From Candidatus Nitrosopumilus sp. (GTDB lineage: Archaea; Thermoproteota; Nitrososphaeria; Nitrososphaerales; Nitrosopumilaceae): a stretch of 5,415 nt of DNA. Shown one piece after another: positions 1 to 4,462 of the stretch. Every line of letters begins with the position of its first letter. Positions within the stretch are counted from its first letter, which is position 1. The DNA lies in the NCBI GenBank assembly GCA_013203245.1, contig JABMOR010000080.1, positions 1-5,415 on the forward strand, read 5' to 3'. The notes beneath the pieces were generated by a model. The model made no database searches. It was not told the DNA's origin and saw only the letters and a list, made by a program, of their open reading frames with translations. Both the position numbers and the translations under genes were made by a program.

Positions 1-37
1 AACAGCCGGTTGCTCTACCACGCTGAGCTAGGGAGGC
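1..37 (-). tRNA. tRNA-Asn(GTT), 5' part only, cut by window edge
   Basis: Read on the minus strand from base 37, the sequence folds as the first half of a tRNA. It has a 7-base acceptor 5' strand (GCCTCCC), T8 and A9, a D stem GCTC/GAGC closing a 9-base loop AGCGTGGTA, A26, the anticodon-stem 5' strand ACCGG, then C32, T33 and the anticodon GTT, which decodes Asn codons AAC and AAU. The window ends at the third anticodon base, so the 3' half, the T arm and any intron after position 37 (a common archaeal intron site) cannot be seen. It lies downstream of the ribosomal-protein operon on the same strand. The 73-base spacer before it suggests its own promoter. The tRNA call is firm, and the Asn identity rests on the anticodon. 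Confidence 0.93.
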
Positions 38-60
38 ACACATTTGAGTACCTTGGCAAA

Positions 61-77
61 AGTGATTTAATCTTTCC
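61..77 (-). promoter_or_regulatory. candidate BRE/TATA promoter of tRNA-Asn
   Basis: On the minus strand the stretch CGGAAAGATTAAATCAC, reading down from base 77, has a purine-rich block (GGAAAGA) directly before an A+T-rich element (TTAAATCA, bases 70 to 63). This arrangement resembles an archaeal BRE followed by a TATA box. The element is centred about 30 bases upstream of the tRNA 5' end, which would give a transcript start only a few bases before the tRNA, as is common for archaeal tRNA genes. A second A+T-rich element, TTTATGCTTA (bases 90 to 81), would imply a leader of about 20 bases. The call rests on spacing and composition only. Confidence 0.35.
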
Positions 78-95
78 GACTAAGCATAAATCACT
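61..95 (-). repeat. 9-bp perfect inverted repeat, possible terminator hairpin
   Basis: Bases 61-69 (agtgattta) and 87-95 (taaatcact) are exact reverse complements, separated by 17 bases. On the minus strand the hairpin would begin 15 bases after the stop codon of the upstream 95-residue gene and be followed by a short T run (CACTTTTG). It could therefore help end the operon transcript. The stem is A+T-rich and the loop long, so it would be weak as RNA. One arm also overlaps the candidate tRNA promoter, so it could instead be a DNA site for a dimeric regulator, or chance. Confidence 0.35.
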
Positions 96-110
96 AAAAT
101 TAGAAAGTCT

Positions 111-398
111 TTAGTTGAATTTAGCAAAAAATTCTTTAATTTCTTTTGCATGACTTTCTACTAATTCAATTATTTCCAGGTGTTCATCAGCTGTTGGTTC
201 TCTTTGGTGCACGATTTGAAATGCACTAAGTGCTGAACCCACCATTTCACCGACAAAAAATCCACACAAAAAATCTCCAATCTTTTCACACTCCCATGTA
301 TCCCCAATCCTTGGAGATGCCCCTGCAGATTTGTATAATTCTAATGTTTGTTCTATTAAATCCGTTGTTTGTTTTGAAAATTCAGGATCAAGGGTCAT
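111..398 (-). CDS. conserved-looking hypothetical protein, 95 aa
   Basis: I do not recognise this protein. It is small, soluble-looking and acidic, and most of it should be alpha-helical: residues 5-25 (FSKQTTDLIEQTLELYKSAG), a hydrophobic middle at about 39-64 with small residues spaced GDFLCGFFVGEMVGSALSAF, and a charged C-terminal helix at about 70-94. There are two cysteines (C37, C45), too few and too far apart for an obvious zinc site. No signal peptide is seen; the middle stretch is interrupted by E51 and is more likely a buried helix than a membrane span. The ATG lies 16 bases after the uL6 stop with no Shine-Dalgarno match and no T-run terminator between them, so readthrough from the operon is likely. 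A leaderless start from an internal promoter is an alternative. Coding reality is supported by codon use like its neighbours and by the tight fit between uL6 and the tRNA. Function is unknown. Confidence 0.8.
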   Translation of the reverse strand: MTLDPEFSKQTTDLIEQTLELYKSAGASPRIGDTWECEKIGDFLCGFFVGEMVGSALSAFQIVHQREPTADEHLEIIELVESHAKEIKEFFAKFN

Positions 399-414
399 TT
401 GTTAAATTGGATTT

Positions 415-972
415 TTATTTTTCTATACCTTTGGTTTTTTCAAATCCGTAGATACCGTCAAGGAAAACTCTATGATCTTTGTTTTTAACTTTAGATTTTT
501 GTTCAATGTTGGCTGCAGTTTGAGTAACGTCTGTCCACACTTCTCCTGTAACAATTACGTCTTCTCCTTTTGGAGTCACCTTGGTGTTGCCGACAATATT
601 TGTTATTCTTGGTGCACGTTCTCCTTGGAAATTTTCAATTATGATTTGTTTTCCTTCCACTTTAACTGTAATTGGAAAGTGAGAAAATACTATTTTCATT
701 TTAATTGTATATCCAATTATCAAACCTTCACAAATATTTCTAATAATTGATCTTGCAGTATGTAATATTGCATAATCTCTTTTTTTGGTTTCAATTGAAG
801 TTAAGAGAATTTTACCTTCAGTTATTTCGATATTTACTGGAATTGATTTGAAACTTTTGTGAGTTTTACCTAGAGGGCCTACAAAGTGTAACATGTGTTT
901 GACTAGTGACACTGTGACTCCTTCAGGTATTACTACCTCGTCTTTGAATTTTTCAATTTGTTTAGTAGACAT
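415..972 (-). CDS. rpl6: 50S ribosomal protein uL6 (L6)
   Basis: uL6 binds 23S rRNA near the sarcin-ricin loop and the base of the stalk in the large subunit. The 185 residues match the usual archaeal length and start. Features include an early IPEGV motif (15-19), the HFVGPLGKTHKSF stretch at 29-41 typical of the first of its two repeated domains, ENFQGERAPR at 113-122 in the second domain, and the archaeal/eukaryotic C-terminal motif RVFLDGIYG at 168-176. The ATG overlaps the end of uS8 by 11 bases. An in-frame TAA lies three codons upstream, so no earlier start is possible. A GGAGG (bases 991-987) lies 14 bases before the ATG, farther than usual, so initiation probably depends on ribosomes finishing uS8. 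It is the last recognisable ribosomal gene before the block ends. Confidence 0.98.
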   Translation of the reverse strand: MSTKQIEKFKDEVVIPEGVTVSLVKHMLHFVGPLGKTHKSFKSIPVNIEITEGKILLTSIETKKRDYAILHTARSIIRNICEGLIIGYTIKMKIVFSHFPITVKVEGKQIIIENFQGERAPRITNIVGNTKVTPKGEDVIVTGEVWTDVTQTAANIEQKSKVKNKDHRVFLDGIYGFEKTKGIEK

Positions 973-1354
973 AGCCGATTAAAAATCCTCCAATTCCTTT
1001 CTGTACTGCTTCATGATGAGACATTACCCCTTGGTTAGTTGTAACCACGAGCATTCCTCTGTTATATGCCGGCAAATATTGTTGTTCCCAACTATTGTAT
1101 TCATCAGTTTTTACTTTGAATCTTGGGGATATTGCTCCACATTTTGTTATTTTTGCTAATAGCTTAATTTTGAATTTTCCGCCTCTTTTATCATCAATAT
1201 GTTCAAACTCTCCAATATAGCCGTCTTTTTGAAGTGTTTTTAGAACTTCTACACCTAGTTTTGATGTTGGAAGGATAAGACAATCTGATTTCCTTCTAGT
1301 TTCATTATTGTAAAGTGTGACAAATAGATTTGCTAAGATGTTTGTTGCTGGCAT
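962..1354 (-). CDS. rps8: 30S ribosomal protein uS8 (S8)
   Basis: uS8 is a primary 16S rRNA-binding protein that recognises helix 21 and organises the central domain of the small subunit. The length of 130 residues is the archaeal norm. The N-terminal domain begins with the archaeal-like NILANLFVTLYNNE (5-18). The C-terminal domain carries the family signature from G100 to V117 (core VVTTNQGVMSHHEA), followed by the archaeal ending GGFLIGYVY. The start lies 6 bases after the uS14 stop, with a GTGAG Shine-Dalgarno match that overlaps that stop codon. Its own end overlaps the uL6 start by 11 bases. In bacteria uS8 represses its spc operon by binding mRNA; I see no clear copy of that site here. 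Confidence 0.98.
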   Translation of the reverse strand: MPATNILANLFVTLYNNETRRKSDCLILPTSKLGVEVLKTLQKDGYIGEFEHIDDKRGGKFKIKLLAKITKCGAISPRFKVKTDEYNSWEQQYLPAYNRGMLVVTTNQGVMSHHEAVQKGIGGFLIGYVY

Positions 1355-1360
1355 GTTATC

Positions 1361-1537
1361 TCACTTATTTTTCCTGAACCCTAAAGATGTTGCTACTTCT
1401 CTAAAGCACCGTCTGCATAACATTAAATCATATTTTTGAATAACTGCTGTATAATCCCCACATCTTTTACACCATCTGGAACCTCTACCAAAGTTGTGTA
1501 CTTTTCTTCCAGTTGCTTCGTATGATCTATCTTTCAT
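1361..1537 (-). CDS. rps14: 30S ribosomal protein uS14, zinc-binding type
   Basis: This 58-residue protein (starting MKDRSYEATGRKVHNFGRGS) is a short uS14 of the zinc-containing class found in archaea. Four cysteines form a C-x2-C (C23, C26) and C-x2-C (C41, C44) ribbon, within WCKRCGDY and MLCRRCFRE. The C-terminal FRKNK tail is basic, as in the family. uS14 sits in the head of the small subunit and contacts 16S rRNA near uS3 and uS10. The ATG shares its A with the uL5 stop codon (TAATG), a coupling arrangement, and a GGAG lies rather far upstream. The stop is TGA at 1363-1361, 6 bases before uS8. I translated it by hand, and the intact cysteine set leaves little doubt. Confidence 0.97.
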   Translation of the reverse strand: MKDRSYEATGRKVHNFGRGSRWCKRCGDYTAVIQKYDLMLCRRCFREVATSLGFRKNK

Positions 1538-2058
1538 TATGCTACAGTTGCTCCAAATTCTTTTGCAATATAGTCTTGTGCTTCTTTACTTTTGATAATG
1601 TGAGCTTTTCCAACTTTTGCTTTATGTTTACTTCTAGCTCTAACTCCATATCCTGGTCTAGTTAATGTGATTGAAATCCCTAGTCCTAAAATTCCAACTT
1701 GTGGATCGTATTTTACTCCTGGTATGTCGATGTGTTCGTTAATTCCAAATGAAAAGTTTCCAAAATTATCAAACGATTTACCTTTTACTATGTTGCCTTT
1801 TGATTCAAGTAATCTTTTGAATAATGCTATTGCATCCTCTCCACGAATTGTTACTGCTACGCCGATTGCTTCTCCTTTTCTAACTCCCCAATCTCTATGT
1901 GCTTCTTTTGCATTACGTGTAGAAGGTTTTTTTCCGGAAATTTGTTCTAGTGCTGTTTTTGCAATGTTGACTACCTCACCTGATTTTCCTAAACCCATGT
2001 TTAGTACAATTTTCTCTAAAGAGATTTTCTTCATTGGGGATTCTGTTGTTTGAGACAT
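1537..2058 (-). CDS. rpl5: 50S ribosomal protein uL5 (L5)
   Basis: uL5 binds 5S rRNA and contributes to the central protuberance, contacting the P-site tRNA elbow and the small-subunit head. The 173 residues agree with archaeal uL5. Family landmarks are KIVLNMGLGKSGE (16-28), the ISGKKPSTRNAKEA stretch (40-53) of the conserved signature, WGVRKGEAIGVAVTIRG (57-73), FGNFSFGINEHIDIPGVKYD (99-118) and the archaeal ending TLTRPGYGVRARSKHK (131-146). A second in-frame ATG at residue 9 is possible, but the first one has the better ribosome site: GTGATC two bases before ATAT­G-type context, overlapping the eS4 stop. The gap to eS4 is 4 bases, and the stop codon overlaps uS14 as TAATG. Confidence 0.98.
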   Translation of the reverse strand: MSQTTESPMKKISLEKIVLNMGLGKSGEVVNIAKTALEQISGKKPSTRNAKEAHRDWGVRKGEAIGVAVTIRGEDAIALFKRLLESKGNIVKGKSFDNFGNFSFGINEHIDIPGVKYDPQVGILGLGISITLTRPGYGVRARSKHKAKVGKAHIIKSKEAQDYIAKEFGATVA

Positions 2059-2060
2059 AT

Positions 2061-2066
2061 GATCAC
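2061..2066 (-). promoter_or_regulatory. ribosome binding site of uL5 (GTGATC)
   Basis: GTGATC (bases 2066-2061, minus strand) is complementary to the GAUCAC part of the usual archaeal 16S rRNA 3' end rather than to the commoner CCUCC part. It lies 2 bases before the ATG at 2058. Because it pairs further 5' on the 16S tail than GGAGG does, that short distance is the expected register. It also contains the TGA stop of eS4, so termination and re-initiation happen at the same place. It supports ATG 2058 over the internal ATG at residue 9. Confidence 0.6.
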
Positions 2067-2779
2067 TTTAATTGAATTATTGGCTCCTCTTTTCCAATTG
2101 GCATAATTATATCTGCAGGTATTTCAATTTTCCTTTCTCCTAATGCAACGATGACTCTTTTTGGAAGAATGAATGTTCCTTCTTCGACTGTTTCAATCTT
2201 TCCAATTTGACCTGCGTTACTTCCTCGTGTAACTAGTCCTTGACAACCTACTTCTAATTTAATTACTTCAAGAATTTTTACTTCTGGAATTTGAATCAAA
2301 CAAGTATCTCCAATGCTTACTTTGGTATCTGAAATTAATGAACGCCCATCATGGAACCCAATTTGCAATTTTCCTTTATTGATTGTAGTTTTAGTGGTAA
2401 CTCTAACAAGTTTTTTAGATTTTTCTGATTCTTTAATTTTAATTGGTTGTAGTAATTTATTTTCCGTTGGAACTAGGCGATAAATTTCTGAAACATCTGC
2501 TAGTTCAACAACATCCATTAATCCAATTGCATGATGAAGTGATTTTCTTACAACTCCATCAATTTTTACTCTTCCAGAATAAATTGAAGCTTTTGCTTCT
2601 CTTAGAGTGGAGACGATGGTTAACATGTCTCTAAGAAATACTGCAGTTGGTACTGATAATTCCTTTTTGTGTGGGCCTGGTTTTACTGTAATTACAAATC
2701 TCTTAGCTTTTCTACTAATTCCCCAGAACTGTGGGGCCATTTGACGTTTGAGTTTTTTACTACCTGCAATACTTACCAT
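2063..2779 (-). CDS. rps4e: 30S ribosomal protein eS4 (S4e)
   Basis: eS4 is an archaeal/eukaryotic small-subunit protein that binds 16S rRNA in the body; bacteria lack it. The 238 residues match the archaeal family. The N-terminal segment GSKKLKRQMAPQFWGI (6-21) is the S4e signature region, but the usual leading His of H-x-K-R is Lys (K9). An S4-type RNA-binding fold follows at about 43-105 (SVPTAVFLRDML, GRVKIDGVVRKS, GLMDVVEL). The central S4e domain includes HDGRSLI (143-149) and IGDTCLI (156-162), and a KOW-like segment lies at about 176-210 (LEVGCQGLVTRGSNAGQIGKI region, split by the RNA-binding glycines). The ATG overlaps the uL24 stop as TAATG with only a weak upstream Shine-Dalgarno match, so coupling to uL24 is likely. 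Confidence 0.98.
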   Translation of the reverse strand: MVSIAGSKKLKRQMAPQFWGISRKAKRFVITVKPGPHKKELSVPTAVFLRDMLTIVSTLREAKASIYSGRVKIDGVVRKSLHHAIGLMDVVELADVSEIYRLVPTENKLLQPIKIKESEKSKKLVRVTTKTTINKGKLQIGFHDGRSLISDTKVSIGDTCLIQIPEVKILEVIKLEVGCQGLVTRGSNAGQIGKIETVEEGTFILPKRVIVALGERKIEIPADIIMPIGKEEPIIQLK

Positions 2780-3246
2780 TATTTCTCATTTCCATCTTTT
2801 TTGACTTTTTCTGCCCCTTTTGTTTCTTTAATGACTTCTTTGACAGGCTCAGATTTTGTTTCTGTTTTTACTTTTTCTACTTTTGGTTGTTTTCTAGGAT
2901 CTTTGCCTTCAAGTTTTGCAATTCTCCATTTGTCTTCTGTGTTAAGTGAAGTTACTACAAGATTAGATGTGTGAATGTAAACGTCAAATTTATCACCTTT
3001 AGTTTTTTCTTTCTTTACTCCTTCAATTGCTACACTGCTTTTTGGTATGGATATTTTGGATACTTTGCCGTCTACTCCTTTAAATTCCCCTCTAACTATT
3101 TTGACACTGTCGCCTTCACTAACTCTTACACTTCTTTTACCATATTTTTTATGAAGTTCTTTTGAGAGTGCACTTCCAAGTTGTTTACTTTTAGTTTGAT
3201 ATGTTGCCTGATAAATCATCAGATTGCGCATTTTAGTTGGTTTCAT
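2779..3246 (-). CDS. rpl24: 50S ribosomal protein uL24 (L24) with charged C-terminal tail
   Basis: uL24 is an early-assembly 23S rRNA binder located near the polypeptide exit. The archaeal N-terminal extension is present (SALSKELHKKYGKRSVRV, 25-42), then the KOW motif EGDSVKIVRGEFKGVDGKV (44-62) and the archaeal continuation ending near HTSNLVVTSLN (92-102). At 155 residues it is longer than the roughly 120 typical of archaea. The excess is a Lys/Glu-rich tail from about residue 115 to the end, probably disordered. GGTGG (3260-3256) lies 9 bases before the ATG; a second ATG at residue 6 would lose conserved N-terminal residues. The start is 4 bases after the uL14 stop, and its stop overlaps eS4 (TAATG). 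Confidence 0.97.
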   Translation of the reverse strand: MKPTKMRNLMIYQATYQTKSKQLGSALSKELHKKYGKRSVRVSEGDSVKIVRGEFKGVDGKVSKISIPKSSVAIEGVKKEKTKGDKFDVYIHTSNLVVTSLNTEDKWRIAKLEGKDPRKQPKVEKVKTETKSEPVKEVIKETKGAEKVKKDGNEK

Positions 3247-3250
3247 TTTA

Positions 3251-3673
3251 TTATACCACCATTGATGCCAAGTTAGCTACTCTTGGCCATTTCTCTGTAG
3301 CTTCTGCTGCTACTGGTCCTTTGATGTCTGTTCCTTTAGTTTCTCCTTCTGGAGTGATAAGCACTGCTGCGTTATCTTCAAAACAAACTCTTACACCGTT
3401 TAATCTACGAATTGCATATTTTTGTCTAATAATTACTGCACCATAAACTTGCTTTCTTAATTCTGCAGGACCTTTCTTAACTACTACATTACAAAAGTCA
3501 CCAACAGATGCTGATGCATACATTCTGTGTCTTGTGTGATGTCTTGGAACGTTAATTATTTCTAAAATTTTAGCACCTGAATTATCTGCACAAACAATAT
3601 TTGCTCCCATTGGAAGTACTTTGGTAACACGTGGTCTGAATTCTTGTACGCCTTTACCTGCTTGCTTTGCCAT
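3251..3673 (-). CDS. rpl14: 50S ribosomal protein uL14 (L14)
   Basis: uL14 binds 23S rRNA at the subunit interface, forming bridges to the small subunit next to eL24/uL3. The 140-residue length is the archaeal norm. Residues 79-105 fit the family signature: A-V-I-I, nine residues, N92-G93, four residues, F98, N101, then V104-L105. Other landmarks are CADNSGAK (28-35), the archaeal MYASASVGDF (51-60) and the ending EKWPRVANLASMVV. The ATG shares its A with the uS17 stop (TAATG). GGAGG (3688-3684) lies 10 bases upstream inside the uS17 coding end, so the gene can be loaded both by coupling and by its own site. The gap to uL24 is 4 bases. Confidence 0.99.
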   Translation of the reverse strand: MAKQAGKGVQEFRPRVTKVLPMGANIVCADNSGAKILEIINVPRHHTRHRMYASASVGDFCNVVVKKGPAELRKQVYGAVIIRQKYAIRRLNGVRVCFEDNAAVLITPEGETKGTDIKGPVAAEATEKWPRVANLASMVV

Positions 3674-3996
3674 TATGCTTTAACCTCCACAACAACATAT
3701 GATACTGATTTGGAGATCGGTCTGCATTCTGCAGTTAAGACATGATCCCCTGTTGCAACATCAATACAACCTGGAACGTGTGCGTGAATAGTACTTGTAC
3801 CTCTTGCATATCTCTTAAATTTACTAAAGTAAATTGGTGCATCTTTTTGTAAGGTGATTGTCTTTCTTGCTTTACTTCCTGTTACTTTACCATCGAATAA
3901 TTTTCCTCTAATTGACAAACCTCCGTGGAATGGACAATGTCTATCTTCACATTCTCTTGTTGGCTCTTTTACTTTTAATCCAATATTGTGAGTCAT
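3673..3996 (-). CDS. rps17: 30S ribosomal protein uS17 (S17)
   Basis: uS17 is a primary 16S rRNA binder in the small-subunit body, with an OB-type barrel. Its 107 residues match archaeal S17. The archaeal N-terminal motif C-x4-C with CPFHGGLSIRG (C16, C21, H24) is present, followed by the barrel core GKVTGSKARKTITL (36-49) and the S17 signature at 83-95 (GDHVLTAECRPIS). The ATG overlaps the rnp1 stop as ATGA. A strong GGAGG (4007-4003) sits 6 bases upstream at ideal spacing, one of the best ribosome sites in the window. Its stop overlaps the uL14 start as TAATG. Confidence 0.98.
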   Translation of the reverse strand: MTHNIGLKVKEPTRECEDRHCPFHGGLSIRGKLFDGKVTGSKARKTITLQKDAPIYFSKFKRYARGTSTIHAHVPGCIDVATGDHVLTAECRPISKSVSYVVVEVKA

Positions 3997-4259
3997 GCTT
4001 TTCCTCCAATTCTATCAAATGGTCTTTTTGTTATTTTGCTACCTTCTACTACTACATCTTTCCCTTCAATTGAGAATTTCCAACTGTTAGTTGATTTTGC
4101 AATAGATTTTGATCCATTTTCTGTGTTTATTGTAAACATCGATTTTGTTTCATTGATAATTCTTCCATTTAATCCTATTACTTGCGGATTGGTGGATTGG
4201 GTGATCTCTGTATCTAATCCTATGAATTCATGTGATGTTATGTTGTCTGCAGTAATCAT
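3993..4259 (-). CDS. rnp1: RNase P protein subunit Rnp1 (p29/Rpp29/Pop4 family)
   Basis: This protein is a subunit of the RNase P ribonucleoprotein, which removes 5' leaders from precursor tRNAs; in archaea it pairs with Rnp4 (Rpp21) on the specificity side of the RNA. The 88 residues are at the short end for the family and cover little beyond the Sm-like barrel. Recognisable elements are VIGLNGRIINETKSMFTI (27-44), matching the conserved G-L-x-G-x-V-x-x-E-T-K-x-x-x-x-I pattern, an aromatic strand NSWKFSI (58-64), and the ending G-x-x-I-T-K-R-P-x-D-R-I (73-84). It overlaps uL29 and uS17 by ATGA at both ends, so it is tied translationally to ribosomal proteins. This position between uL29 and uS17 is the known archaeal one and supports the call. 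Confidence 0.95.
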   Translation of the reverse strand: MITADNITSHEFIGLDTEITQSTNPQVIGLNGRIINETKSMFTINTENGSKSIAKSTNSWKFSIEGKDVVVEGSKITKRPFDRIGGKA

Positions 4260-4462
4260 TTCTCTTTCCTCATTTCGTTTAATCTGGTGAGCATTCTTGC
4301 AATATCGTGGCGTATTGGTTTTAGTTTCCCACTCTCTTTTCTTAAAGTTCCTTTTGATCCATCAATTCTAAGTTTAGCTAGTTCACTACGTGATTCTTGA
4401 ACTTTACTTTTTAGATCTTTTTCATTAAGCTGTCTGATTGTCTTCATGCTGAGTCTGGTCAT
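4256..4462 (-). CDS. rpl29: 50S ribosomal protein uL29 (L29)
   Basis: uL29 is a small two-helix hairpin protein at the peptide exit tunnel rim, part of the docking site for SRP and chaperones together with uL23. The 68 residues fit the family. The first helix is about 12-31 (LNEKDLKSKVQESRSELAKL), then a basic turn (GTLRKESGKLK), and the second helix carries the family motif at 49-63 (PIRHDIARMLTRLNE). The start at 4462 overlaps the uS3 stop as ATGA and has GAGGAGG upstream (GGAGG at 4477-4473, 10 bases away). An internal ATG at residue 6 is possible but lacks that arrangement. Its own stop overlaps rnp1 as ATGA. No eIF1/SUI1 gene stands between uL29 and rnp1. Confidence 0.97.
   Translation of the reverse strand: MTRLSMKTIRQLNEKDLKSKVQESRSELAKLRIDGSKGTLRKESGKLKPIRHDIARMLTRLNEMRKEK

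Noticed and set aside
1..110. Possible integration site or mobile-element boundary at the tRNA gene
   Set aside because: tRNA genes are frequent integration sites, but the 3' half is outside the window, and no integrase, direct repeat or transposase is visible.
230..451. Plus-strand open frame of 73 codons opposite the hypothetical gene and the uL6 end
   Set aside because: It is an antisense shadow of the minus-strand genes with unlikely composition, no ribosome site and no recognisable family.
472..750. Plus-strand open frame of 92 codons opposite uL6
   Set aside because: It is rich in Phe, Cys, Asn and Ser, as expected from the reverse complement of A+T-rich coding sequence, and it lies entirely within a firm uL6 call.
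1667..2053. Plus-strand open frame of 128 codons opposite uL5
   Set aside because: The minus-strand uL5 is complete with all its family motifs. The antisense frame has the usual Ser/Phe/Pro shadow composition and no motif.
3988..4290. Plus-strand open frame of 100 codons opposite rnp1
   Set aside because: rnp1 is recognised by its motifs and ATGA overlaps on both sides, and the antisense frame shows nothing of its own.
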